Source of the DNA: Hyphomicrobiaceae bacterium
GTDB taxonomy: Bacteria > Pseudomonadota > Alphaproteobacteria > Rhizobiales > Hyphomicrobiaceae
Assembly: GCA_016793635.1 (NCBI GenBank)
Contig: JAEUMD010000019.1
Span: 124,001 to 188,000 of the forward strand
Direction of reading: 5' to 3'
DNA: 64,000 nt
Below the pieces are notes generated by a model. That model had not been told where the DNA came from and made no database searches. It saw only the letters and a list, made by a program, of their open reading frames with translations. A program made the position numbers and the translations under genes. Shown piece after piece: positions 46,501 to 54,461 of the stretch (within the stretch, counting starts at the first letter, position 1; each line of letters begins with the position of its first letter).

Positions 46501-47370
46501 GTGACCGCCCCCCCGATATTGCCCAACGGCGCCGAGTTGTTCGCGCGTTACGACGTGCTGTTCTCGGACGTATGGGGCGTCGTCCATGACGGCGTCACCG
46601 CACTGCCGGGCGCCACCGAGGCGCTGCGGGCCTTCAGGCGCAAGGGGGGGACCGTCGTTCTCGTATCGAACGCGCCCGTGCCCAACTTTCGCGTTGCCGA
46701 GATGCTCGACGGCAAGCTGCTGCCACGCGACGCGTGGGACGCAATCGTCACCTCGGGCGACATCGCCCTCGCCCACGTCGATGCGGCGGGCTACCAGGCG
46801 TTGCATTGGATCGGCCCGGTGGACCGCGACGCGGCGCTGTTCGAGCGCGTGCCGGGACCTTCGGTTGCACTCGACAAGGCTGACGCGATCTTGTGCAGCG
46901 GGCTAGACGACGACATCAACGAGACGGCGGAGAGCTATCGCGGCCGGCTCGAGCATGCGCTCGCCCGCCGCCTGCCATTCGTCTGCGCCAACCCGGACTT
47001 CGTCGTCGATGTCGGCGGCCGACACTACCTCTGCGCAGGAGCCATCGCCGATGTCTACGAGGCGATGGGCGGAGACGTGTTCTGGGCCGGGAAGCCGCAC
47101 GCCAGCGCCTACCGCGCCGCGCACGAGGCGGCCGAGCGCATCCGCGCGGGCGCCATCGATCATCATCGCATTCTGGTAATCGGAGATTCGATCCGCACCG
47201 ACTTGACCGGTGCGCGCCTATTCGGCGTCGATGCGCTGTTCATCGCCTCGGGAATCCACCGGCCGGTCCTGATGCAGGGCGACGATATCGATCCGGCGAA
47301 ACTCGCGCTGCTGTTCGAGCCCGAGGGAACGCCGCCGGCCGTCGCCGCGCAGTCATTTCTGCGCTGGTGA
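46501..47370 (+). CDS. HAD-superfamily IIA hydrolase (TIGR01459 type)
   Basis: 289 aa. DxD motif reads LFSDVWGVVHDG, then LVSNAPVP (motif II) and FWAGKPHASAYRAA with VIGDSIRTDLTGARLFGVDALFI (motif IV). These match the NagD-like group annotated TIGR01459. The start is uncertain; GTG 46501 with AGGTGG upstream gives the usual length. The 3' end overlaps the end of the convergent gene by 18 bp. Substrate not known. Confidence 0.85.
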   Translation: MTAPPILPNGAELFARYDVLFSDVWGVVHDGVTALPGATEALRAFRRKGGTVVLVSNAPVPNFRVAEMLDGKLLPRDAWDAIVTSGDIALAHVDAAGYQALHWIGPVDRDAALFERVPGPSVALDKADAILCSGLDDDINETAESYRGRLEHALARRLPFVCANPDFVVDVGGRHYLCAGAIADVYEAMGGDVFWAGKPHASAYRAAHEAAERIRAGAIDHHRILVIGDSIRTDLTGARLFGVDALFIASGIHRPVLMQGDDIDPAKLALLFEPEGTPPAVAAQSFLRW

Positions 47371-48399
47371 CTCTGCGCCGGACGCCACCGGCTCCTTCCA
47401 CTCCGGCGGCCGCATTGTACCGTCCGAGAACGCGCCGAAGATCATGTCGGGCGACGAAGTGTTGTGGCGCGAGATCGTCGTGCGGCCCGCCCACAGATCG
47501 GTCGCCGTCTTGGCGCCGGTGAATTCCATCACCGATTGCTCGCGCCAGCCCTTGGCGCCCTTCTCCAGCACGGCGATGTCGGAAACGTCATTGTTGAGGC
47601 GCGTGATGTACATCGAGCGCATCGCGGCGAACGGCTTGCCCGCAATCGGCTTGTCGAACGTCACGTCCAGCCGGCCGCGTTCGGTGTCGAGCTTGGAGAG
47701 TTGCACCGTGGCGCTGCCGCCGACTTTGAACTTGAGCGTGAAGGTGCGCGCGGCCGGATCGATCACCACCTCGTCGATATCGACGACGGGGCGCCCCTTG
47801 TCGACGGTCACCGGCCCGATCAGCACCGAGGAGCCGAACGTCGTCGGCCGCCGCATGGAGGGGGCCTTGGGTCGCAGACGCCAGTAGCCATCCTGCGGGT
47901 AGAGGACCATGACCTCCTCGCCACCCATGTGGCTGATGACCCAGACCTGCAGCATGTGCACGCCCTCGTGCACCGTATCGCCGATCCGCACCTTCGCCGT
48001 CGCCGGTCGCCAGAAGGTGTCGTTGCGATGCGCGACGATCCACATCTCGATGTGCTCGTAGATCGTCGTGCGGCGTGGCGGATTGACGTTCACCGCCTCA
48101 CCGGTGAAATCACACGCCGTCCAATCGGGGTCCGAACTCTCCTCGTGCAGCGTGCCGATGTAGGCGGGATGCGCGGCCTCGATGCGGAACTGCTTCACGC
48201 TCGGCGAAGCGAAGGTGAGCGAAACGTTGTCCTTCTCGGCGCACAAGACCGGCTCGGACTGATTGTCGATGGTCACGGGAAGCATGCCGAGCGATGTCGC
48301 GGAGGCTGGCAGCGTGACGGCCGCGAACGCAACGGCCGCGGCCAACACCCGGGCAGCGGACCGACGACGCGCGCCGACGCGATCAAGCGAGAACTGCAT
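47353..48399 (-). CDS. Hypothetical periplasmic protein of the opgH operon
   Basis: 348 aa with a signal peptide (ARVLAAAVAFAAVTLPASATS). The mature part is beta-rich (MLPVTIDNQSEPVLCAEKDN, FTLKFKVGGSATVQLSKLDT) with 2 Cys and no known catalytic motif. It is the last of four minus-strand genes that overlap or nearly touch (opgH, membrane protein, FkbM, this). Close linkage suggests a role on the glucan or envelope side. It overlaps the methyltransferase gene at its start by 17 bp. Confidence 0.65.
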   Translation of the reverse strand: MQFSLDRVGARRRSAARVLAAAVAFAAVTLPASATSLGMLPVTIDNQSEPVLCAEKDNVSLTFASPSVKQFRIEAAHPAYIGTLHEESSDPDWTACDFTGEAVNVNPPRRTTIYEHIEMWIVAHRNDTFWRPATAKVRIGDTVHEGVHMLQVWVISHMGGEEVMVLYPQDGYWRLRPKAPSMRRPTTFGSSVLIGPVTVDKGRPVVDIDEVVIDPAARTFTLKFKVGGSATVQLSKLDTERGRLDVTFDKPIAGKPFAAMRSMYITRLNNDVSDIAVLEKGAKGWREQSVMEFTGAKTATDLWAGRTTISRHNTSSPDMIFGAFSDGTMRPPEWKEPVASGAESPAQK

Positions 48400-49159
48400 A
48401 GACATCCCCTGAATTGGCCTCGTGCGGCAGAGCGGCGATATGCGCGCGCATATCGGCGGCGGAAACCCAAGTCTCGAACGTGAGGCGCTGGCTTTCGCCG
48501 AGCGCTATATTGAAGGTGTACGGCCCGAGCGCCGCCAGCTTGTCGAGGCAGGCGTAGGCAACCTCGCGCTGGATGGTGGTGAACTCGAACGAAAGCGCGG
48601 GAACGGCGCGGCCGAGGCCCGCGAGTACATCGGCCTCGAAGCCTTCGACATCGATCTTGATGAAGGCAGGCACGCCATGCTCGGCGATCAGCGCATCGAG
48701 CGTCGTCACCGGCACGGCGATCTCTCGATCCCAAACCTGCCCCTCCCATCCACCTGCCCCATCTGCTGCCTTGATGAAGGCGGGCGACGCGGTCGTGACG
48801 GTCGGATTGTCCGAGTTGATGTGGAGCGTGAGATTGCCGGGCGCCGGCCCGCAGGCGGCGGCGATACGCCGAACAGCACCATCGCAGCAATAGAGAGCGT
48901 CGAGCACGGCCATGCAGTCCGGCTGCGGCTCGAGCGCGACCACGCGCGCGCCGAGGCGGCGGAACGAGGCGATGCGATCGCCGACGTGGCTGCCGATGTC
49001 GAACGCGAGAGCGCTCTTCCCGACGAAGCGGCCGTAAAGCGTGTCCATCGCGATGTCGCGCTCGACATCGCCGTAATAGACGTCGAGCGAGCGCCGCAGC
49101 GGCGCGAACCGCGGGTCGGACTTCAGCTTGTCGACAGTGGTGCAGTGTTGCGCGGTCAT
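48383..49159 (-). CDS. FkbM family methyltransferase
   Basis: 258 aa. SAM-binding part LAFDIGSHVGDRIASFRRLG, VVALEPQPDCMAVL, and the FkbM signature VPAFIKIDVEGFEADVLAGLG are present. These enzymes O-methylate glycans or lipids. AGGAA precedes ATG 49159. The start overlaps the preceding gene's stop by 4 bp (ATGA). Its place next to opgH makes methylation of a periplasmic glucan a possible role (inference). Confidence 0.85.
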   Translation of the reverse strand: MTAQHCTTVDKLKSDPRFAPLRRSLDVYYGDVERDIAMDTLYGRFVGKSALAFDIGSHVGDRIASFRRLGARVVALEPQPDCMAVLDALYCCDGAVRRIAAACGPAPGNLTLHINSDNPTVTTASPAFIKAADGAGGWEGQVWDREIAVPVTTLDALIAEHGVPAFIKIDVEGFEADVLAGLGRAVPALSFEFTTIQREVAYACLDKLAALGPYTFNIALGESQRLTFETWVSAADMRAHIAALPHEANSGDVYAVLA

Positions 49160-49617
49160 GATGGATTCCTGCTCCCGAGCCCGCCGATGTATCCGATCAT
49201 GGTGCCGGCAAAAAAGGCGGCTATCGCGATCAAACCGCATGCGCGGAGAATATTTGCCACAGACAAAAGCATGCTCGTCGAACGCCCCTGACAACCCAGC
49301 AAATAGAACAGCGCGCCCAGCGCCGTCAGCACCAGGGCCGAAAGAGCGAGCCACACCACGATCGCACCAATCTTCTTGCCGCCGACGCGCACCGGCGCCA
49401 GCAGCGCATTGATCCCGGCGATCGGCAGAGCGAAGAGAACGGCGAACATTCCATGCAGCGCCGCCCAATCGACAATCAGCGGCCACAGCTCGATCTCGTC
49501 ACGGGGAAAGCGGCAATTCTCGCCGGCAAAGCCAATCGAAACGGCGTAAGCGTAATAAACCGCCCCCGTCGCCACGAGTAGCGCCGGAACGCCGAGGACG
49601 TAAATGACCCTGCTCAT
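49156..49617 (-). CDS. Small integral membrane protein
   Basis: 153 aa with four hydrophobic segments (VLGVPALLVATGAVYYAYAVS; WAALHGMFAVLFALPIAGIN; IVVWLALSALVLTALGALFYL; LRACGLIAIAAFFAGTMIGYI). No family recognised. It sits between opgH (25 bp upstream) and the FkbM gene (4-bp overlap), which argues for a common transcript. Confidence 0.7.
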   Translation of the reverse strand: MSRVIYVLGVPALLVATGAVYYAYAVSIGFAGENCRFPRDEIELWPLIVDWAALHGMFAVLFALPIAGINALLAPVRVGGKKIGAIVVWLALSALVLTALGALFYLLGCQGRSTSMLLSVANILRACGLIAIAAFFAGTMIGYIGGLGSRNPS

Positions 49618-49641
49618 CTGCGATCGCGGCCTCGCCCCGGA

Positions 49642-51480
49642 TTACGCCTTCGCCATGACGGCCGCGACCTCAGGCGGCGTGCTGAAGTCCTCCGGAATAC
49701 CACAGAGGCCGGCATTCTTCATCGCGACGCCAAGCGCCGGCGAAGCTGTCACCATCGCAAACGGTATCGCGAGCAGGTAGCCAGAGGTAAGCGGCAGGCT
49801 CCAATAGAAAACTGTCGGCGAGACGATGCATAGCGCACCGCCGACGACGATGCCGAACAGTGTCTGCGGCCAGAGATTGCGCACGGCCGTCGTCAACGAG
49901 ATACCCGCCGCGTCGCGGTTCTGACCGCCCCAGACAACCGACTTCCCGAACAACAAGCCGATCATGAAGATCGTCGTGCGAATGGTCGAGACCGCACCCT
50001 GCAGGAATGAGAAGACCAGCTCGATCACGGCGCTTGCGAGGAAACGAACCAGCCCGCCGTACTGTGCGACGCCACCTTTGGTCAACATCGCATCGACGAG
50101 GCCGGCGATCTTCGGGCTGAGGTACATGAGGAAGAACGTGACGTAGAGGCCGGCGGCGAGCCCCGATGGGAAGCCCGGCACGCTCTGCGCGTGCAGCGTG
50201 GCGAGCGGCAGCAATGCGATCATCAGCGTCCACGCCGGAATGCCGACGAACATGAGGATAGCCCACACGAGTTGGAAGCGGCTCATGGGCAAGAGGCCCG
50301 GTAGATCGAGCAGCTTCACGTACTGCATGTTGCCCTGGCACCAGCGCACGTCGCGGGTGGCGAAATCGAGCATGGTCGGCGGGTTCTCCTCCCACGAGCC
50401 GCCCTCGATGGGCAGCACGCGAACTTCGTAACCCGCCTTCCGCATCAGCGTCGCCTCGACCTGGTCGTGGCTGAGCACGTGCCCGCCGAGCGGCGGCTTG
50501 CCCGGCAGCATCGGCAGGTCGCAATCCTCGACGAACGGCTTGATGCGGACGAAGGCGTTGTGGCCCCAGAACGGCCCGCAGTCGGCTGTCCACCATGCCT
50601 GCCCCATGGTGTAGGAGCGCATGCCGTGGCGCATGCCGAACTGGAAGATGCGCGCGAATGCCGACGACGACGGCATGCCGACCACGAGTGACTGCAGGAT
50701 GCCGAGCTTCGGGTGCGCCTGCATCATGCGCGCCATGCGCACGATCACGTCGCCCGACATCAGGCTGTCTGCGTCGAGCGGCAGCATCAACTCGTAATCG
50801 TGCCCCCAGCGCTCGCAGAAGTCGCGCACGTTGCCGGCCTTGAAGCCGACGTTGTCGGTACGGCGGCGATAGACGATCCGATCGCCCGCGCCGGGTTCCT
50901 TCGCATCGACCGAGGCGCGCCAGGACGCGACGCCCGCCTCCTCGGCGGCGGCGACCTCCGGCTTGTTGGTGTCGCTCAAAATGAAGTAGTTGAACGCCGC
51001 ACCTTCGCCGGTCGCGTCGATAGATGCTTTCACCGTCTCGAGACGCTTCAAGGCCCGCGCGGGGTCCTCGTTGCGCAGCGTCATCAGCACTGCGGTGCGG
51101 ATCGCGAGCGGCGCCGACGCATCGCCTGCGGAGGCATAAGGCGCGACGGCTCCAATCGGGTCGCGCGCGACGTGGAGCTGCCAAAGACCGATCAGCGCGT
51201 TCCAGAAGCCGAGCACGGTCCACGGCGTGCCGAGCAGGAAGCAGACGTACATGACGGCATCGACGAGCGTCCAACCGCCTGCGGCACCGACCCGGAACGC
51301 CAGCCACGCGAGCAGCAGATAGGTCGCCACGTTCAGGACAATGACCAGACGGCGGCGGCTGGCCAGCACGGCGTTTGCCTGCAAGCCGGTCGGCGAGGTA
51401 AGCGTCACGGGCGCGGCGGTGACTGGCGGCAGGGATGGCATGTCGAGGGTGCTGCTCATGGCGTCGGATGGTCCGGTCAT
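49642..51480 (-). CDS. opgH: Glucans biosynthesis glucosyltransferase OpgH
   Basis: 612 aa membrane GT2 enzyme making the linear backbone of osmoregulated periplasmic glucans from UDP-glucose. Two or more N-terminal TM helices (LVIVLNVATYLLLAWLAFRV) precede the GT domain (FNYFILSDTNKPEVAAAEE, MLPLDADSLMSGD, RWCQGNMQYVKLLDLPG as the Q-x-x-R-W type motif), with several C-terminal TM helices. The start may be M1, M8 or M14. There is no opgG next to it. It is divergent from the dehydrogenase gene. Confidence 0.9.
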   Translation of the reverse strand: MTGPSDAMSSTLDMPSLPPVTAAPVTLTSPTGLQANAVLASRRRLVIVLNVATYLLLAWLAFRVGAAGGWTLVDAVMYVCFLLGTPWTVLGFWNALIGLWQLHVARDPIGAVAPYASAGDASAPLAIRTAVLMTLRNEDPARALKRLETVKASIDATGEGAAFNYFILSDTNKPEVAAAEEAGVASWRASVDAKEPGAGDRIVYRRRTDNVGFKAGNVRDFCERWGHDYELMLPLDADSLMSGDVIVRMARMMQAHPKLGILQSLVVGMPSSSAFARIFQFGMRHGMRSYTMGQAWWTADCGPFWGHNAFVRIKPFVEDCDLPMLPGKPPLGGHVLSHDQVEATLMRKAGYEVRVLPIEGGSWEENPPTMLDFATRDVRWCQGNMQYVKLLDLPGLLPMSRFQLVWAILMFVGIPAWTLMIALLPLATLHAQSVPGFPSGLAAGLYVTFFLMYLSPKIAGLVDAMLTKGGVAQYGGLVRFLASAVIELVFSFLQGAVSTIRTTIFMIGLLFGKSVVWGGQNRDAAGISLTTAVRNLWPQTLFGIVVGGALCIVSPTVFYWSLPLTSGYLLAIPFAMVTASPALGVAMKNAGLCGIPEDFSTPPEVAAVMAKA

Positions 51481-51540
51481 AGGCCGAGGCGGCCGGGGGA
51501 AACCCGCGCTCGACTATCAGTCTCGAATTTGGTGGGGAAC

Positions 51541-52548
51541 ATGACGATGCGTCGCTCGGCCGGCAAGATGCAAATGGCGCGTTCGCTCTGGTACGTGAAG
51601 CCGGGCGTCGTGGAGCTGCGCACCGCGCCACTCGGCCCGCCGCGTCAGGGAGAGGCCCGCGTTCGCACGCTCTTCTCCGGAGTGAGCCGCGGCACCGAGC
51701 GCCTCGTGCTCTCGGGCACCGTGCCGCCCTCCGAATGGGAGCGGATGCGCGCGCCCTTGCAGGACGGCGCGTTTCCATTCCCCGTGAAATACGGCTATTG
51801 CGCGACCGGCGTCGTCGAGGACGGCCCCGACGATCTGCTGGGGCGTGCGGTATTCTGCCTCCACCCCCATCAGGATACCTTCGTCGCCCCGATCGACATG
51901 CTGGTGCCGTTCCCGAGTGAAGGGCCGGGGGCCGTCAGCCCGCGCCGCGCCACCCTCGCCGCCAACATGGAAACCGCCCTCAACGCCCACTGGGATGCCG
52001 GTAGCGGCCCAGGCGATCGCATCGTCGTGGTCGGCGCGGGCGTCGTCGGACTGCTCGCCGCCCATATCGCCGCCCGCATGCCCGGGGCCGAGGTGACGGT
52101 GGTCGACGTCGCACAGGAGCGCCATACCCTCGTGGAGACGATGGGAGCGCGTTTCGCCTTGCCGGACGACGCGCCGAAGGATGCTGATTTCGTGTTTCAC
52201 GCCAGCGCCAGCGCGGCCGGTCTGCAAACCGCGTTACGCTGCGCCGGCATGGAGGCGACCGTCGTCGAGCTTTCCTGGTATGGCGACAAGCCGGTGGCCG
52301 TGAACCTCGGCGACATCTTCCATAGCCGCCGCATCAGGTTGATCTCGTCTCAGGTCGGGCAGGTCTCGCCCTCGCGGCGTCCCCGCTGGACCTACCGGCG
52401 GCGCATTGAAGCGGCCCTTCGCCTGCTCGCCGACCCCGCCCTCGACGCCCTGGTTACGGCGGAGATCGATTTCACCGATGCGCCGAAACGCCTGCCGGAG
52501 TTGCTCGGCCCAGGGGCCGAGGGCCTCGCGCCGGTGATGCGCTACTGA
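51541..52548 (+). CDS. BchC-like medium-chain dehydrogenase
   Basis: 335 aa MDR-superfamily protein. Rossmann motif RIVVVGAGVVGLLAAHIAAR near residue 160; the N-terminal part (TLFSGVSRGTERLVLSGTVP, FPFPVKYGYCATGVVEDGP) resembles the bacteriochlorophyllide dehydrogenase (BchC) branch and lacks the usual catalytic-zinc Cys. GGTGGGGA precedes ATG 51541. No photosynthesis genes are in the window, so the substrate is unknown. Confidence 0.75.
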   Translation: MTMRRSAGKMQMARSLWYVKPGVVELRTAPLGPPRQGEARVRTLFSGVSRGTERLVLSGTVPPSEWERMRAPLQDGAFPFPVKYGYCATGVVEDGPDDLLGRAVFCLHPHQDTFVAPIDMLVPFPSEGPGAVSPRRATLAANMETALNAHWDAGSGPGDRIVVVGAGVVGLLAAHIAARMPGAEVTVVDVAQERHTLVETMGARFALPDDAPKDADFVFHASASAAGLQTALRCAGMEATVVELSWYGDKPVAVNLGDIFHSRRIRLISSQVGQVSPSRRPRWTYRRRIEAALRLLADPALDALVTAEIDFTDAPKRLPELLGPGAEGLAPVMRY

Positions 52549-52568
52549 GCCCGGCCATCGCGTCCATC

Positions 52569-53918
52569 TCAACCGATCGCGTCCCCGCTCCCTTCCTTCC
52601 AGACGATCGCATCGAACAGGCGGCGCAATTTCGCTCCCCGGTTCGGGTTCACGTTCTCGACCCAGGTGACGCGGCCGTCGAGGTGGGCGCGGAAATCGGC
52701 ATGACCATCCCGGTTCTGCGATCGAGGGCCATGCCTCGCGGCGTTGTGCAGGGTGGCTTTCAACCGGTCGAAGTCCTCGCGTGGCACGTTGACGTGGCGG
52801 TTGACCACGACGCCGGTGATGCACTGGCGCGCGTCGCTTCGCATCACGCGTTGCTTCGACGGGTGCACCTCATAGCCCTCTTCACGAGCGATCGAGCGAA
52901 CGGTGGCCAGGATCTTCTGCGCATTCCGGTCCGTCAGCGAACCGGAGACCGCCAGATCATCGGCGTAGCGCGTGTAGGTGGCGTCGAGCGAACGCGCCAG
53001 CCCCGTCAGCCGGACGTCGAGACGGTAAGCCGCGAGGTTCGCCAGCGCCGGCGATGTCGGTGCTCCCTGCGGCAGGTGACGGCTGTTGAAAAGCTGTCGT
53101 GTTTTCCAGTCGTGCCGCTCGGCCGGCGGGAGACGGCGAAAAACGGACAGCGGCACCGCTGAAGTACAGAGTCCCGTAAGGAGGCGGGCCACCGCCCAGG
53201 GATAGCCCAGCGCGCGGAAGATGCCGTGAACGCGGCGCACGGGCGTCGTGAGGAAAAAGTCCTTGAGATCCAGCGCGATCACAATGTCCTCACCCGCGTG
53301 CCGCGACGCGCCACTCAGGCAGGAGCGTCCGGCAACGAACCCGTGCGCGGCATCGTGCGCTCTTATTTTGTCGAGGATGCCTGACAGGATCTTGCGCTGT
53401 GCGGCCATCAGCAGCGGCTTCGGGCATTCGAGGAGGCGCGGCGGCCCCGTGCGCTTCGGCACGAAGGCGTAACGGTAGTTCTGCAGCATCGGAATATCGG
53501 TGCTGTATGCCTGTCGCCGGCTGTCCGCCAGCCAGTCCAGATGCTCGATCGGCACGCCGATCCAAACGGCGAGGTCATGTGGGGTTTCGAGGCGTGGCAC
53601 GTCGAGCGGAGCCAGGGATAGGCTTGAAGAAAAATGTGCTGGTTCGAGCGCGAGCGAGATCGACCGGCGGCTGTTGAGAAAGCGCTCGGTATAGTCAGGC
53701 AGGCCGTCGCGCTCGCGAAGAAAAGCCGTGATCCATCCCGGCGAGGGTGGGTAGTCGCTCGGTGCAGCTTGTATCGCCGCCCGCACCAGCTGCAGAAAGC
53801 GCCGCCGGCCCGCCTTGCCGATCACCTCCTGGCCCCGCTCGAAAAGACCGGCCTCGGTCCATGGGCCCGCGAGCCAAGCGGCCGCCAGATTTCTTGCGAT
53901 CAATTCCTCGAATCGCAT
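52569..53918 (-). CDS. Retron-type reverse transcriptase
   Basis: 449 aa RNA-directed DNA polymerase. RT motifs in order: FVPKRTGPPRLLECPKP (about 152-168), HGFVAGRSCLSGASRHAGED then IALDLKDFF (192-222), HLPQGAPTSPALANL (281-295), catalytic YADD (318-321), and CITGVVVNRHVNVPREDFD (366-384). The H of the retron NAxxH element is kept (GASRH, Asn replaced by Gly) and the VTG element is ITG. The C-terminal LDGRVTWVENVNPNRGAKL also fits retron RTs. There is a 110-residue N-terminal domain before the RT core. No maturase, integrase or DGR target is seen. The 540 bp upstream carries unusually strong hairpins. Confidence 0.88.
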   Translation of the reverse strand: MRFEELIARNLAAAWLAGPWTEAGLFERGQEVIGKAGRRRFLQLVRAAIQAAPSDYPPSPGWITAFLRERDGLPDYTERFLNSRRSISLALEPAHFSSSLSLAPLDVPRLETPHDLAVWIGVPIEHLDWLADSRRQAYSTDIPMLQNYRYAFVPKRTGPPRLLECPKPLLMAAQRKILSGILDKIRAHDAAHGFVAGRSCLSGASRHAGEDIVIALDLKDFFLTTPVRRVHGIFRALGYPWAVARLLTGLCTSAVPLSVFRRLPPAERHDWKTRQLFNSRHLPQGAPTSPALANLAAYRLDVRLTGLARSLDATYTRYADDLAVSGSLTDRNAQKILATVRSIAREEGYEVHPSKQRVMRSDARQCITGVVVNRHVNVPREDFDRLKATLHNAARHGPRSQNRDGHADFRAHLDGRVTWVENVNPNRGAKLRRLFDAIVWKEGSGDAIG

Positions 53919-53966
53919 GCGTCGCGATCATCCGATCGGATAGCTACGGGATGGGCGCCCCAACCA

Positions 53967-54015
53967 ATCACGTCTTGCGTGATGCTTCGACGCCGCGAGG
54001 CGTCCGGGCATCACG
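53967..54015. other. Nested and mutually exclusive hairpins upstream of RT
   Basis: An 8-bp stem (53978-53985 with 54008-54015), a symmetric 3x3 internal loop, then a 6-bp stem (53989-53994 with 53999-54004) closed by GCGA. The left arm can also pair with 53967-53972 (6 bp, 5-nt loop), so the two folds exclude each other. On the plus strand the loop is a GNRA tetraloop. A candidate structured RNA beside the RT gene. Confidence 0.6.
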
Positions 54016-54045
54016 CCGCCGAATGCTGGGGTAGAATTCACGCCC

Positions 54046-54060
54046 CCGGGGTAGCCCCGG
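54046..54060. other. 6-bp GC hairpin
   Basis: CCGGGG and CCCCGG arms with a TAG loop, between the nested hairpins and the long hairpin pair. Part of the structured region upstream of the RT. Confidence 0.5.
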
Positions 54061-54126
54061 AGGCACGACGCTCCAAGGCATGAAGCATCGTTCTCGGCTT
54101 GAGGCGCCCACCCCGTGCACAGGAAG

Positions 54127-54205
54127 CTAGTGTTGCGTCACTAATGCTTGGTTCCCGGTTGCGGAACGGTGGTCTGCCAAGCGTTAGTGACAAAAGCAAC
54201 ACTAG
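54127..54205 (+). ncRNA. Long bulged hairpin A (candidate ncRNA or MITE arm)
   Basis: Outer 10-bp stem (54127-54136 with 54196-54205), a 4-nt AAAA bulge on the 3' side (54192-54195), inner 15-bp stem (54137-54151 with 54177-54191; one non-Watson-Crick pair, which is U-G if transcribed from the plus strand), and a 25-nt loop beginning TTCCC. It has the same plan as hairpin B in inverted orientation. Whether it is transcribed is unknown. Confidence 0.6.
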
Positions 54206-54218
54206 AATCATCGAGTTG

Positions 54219-54295
54219 CTAATGTTCTTTTCGTCTCCGACACTTGGTCGATCGCAAGTTGCACTGGGAACCAAGTGTCGGAGACGGAACACTAG
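54219..54295 (-). ncRNA. Long bulged hairpin B, inverted partner of A
   Basis: Read on the minus strand: outer 9-bp stem (54287-54295 with 54219-54227, one G-U pair), a 4-nt AAAA bulge on the 3' side (54228-54231 on the plus strand is TTTT), a perfect 17-bp inner stem (54270-54286 with 54232-54248), and a 21-nt loop beginning TCCC. Outer arms (CTAGTGTT and its complement), bulge and loop start match hairpin A, while the inner stem differs with compensating changes. It has the same strand as the RT gene. Confidence 0.6.
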
Positions 54296-54461
54296 CCACG
54301 ACATTCATTGCATGCAAGGCGATGGCGCGCCCATTGTGCAATTCGATTTAGCACCGGTGAACATCAGCGGGCAAAACGCGAATTGCGTTGCATGCGCACC
54401 GCTCGTCGTTTATTTATCTATACTGTTTTGCGAAATTCGAATTCATTTCGACGGTGATCTC
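54296..54461. promoter_or_regulatory. AT-rich leader upstream of secreted-protein gene
   Basis: 166 bp between hairpin B and the next plus-strand gene, clearly more AT-rich than its surroundings (for example the stretch at 54408-54450 with TATACT). Probably a promoter region for the gene at 54462; a -35 element at standard spacing was not found. Confidence 0.35.

Noticed and set aside
49670-51778. 702-codon minus-strand frame overlapping opgH in another frame
   Set aside because: Arg/Ala-rich shadow of opgH.
54038-54304. 88-codon minus-strand frame over the RT upstream hairpins
   Set aside because: The region is dominated by inverted repeats with compensatory changes, which argues for a structured non-coding element; no ribosome binding site seen.
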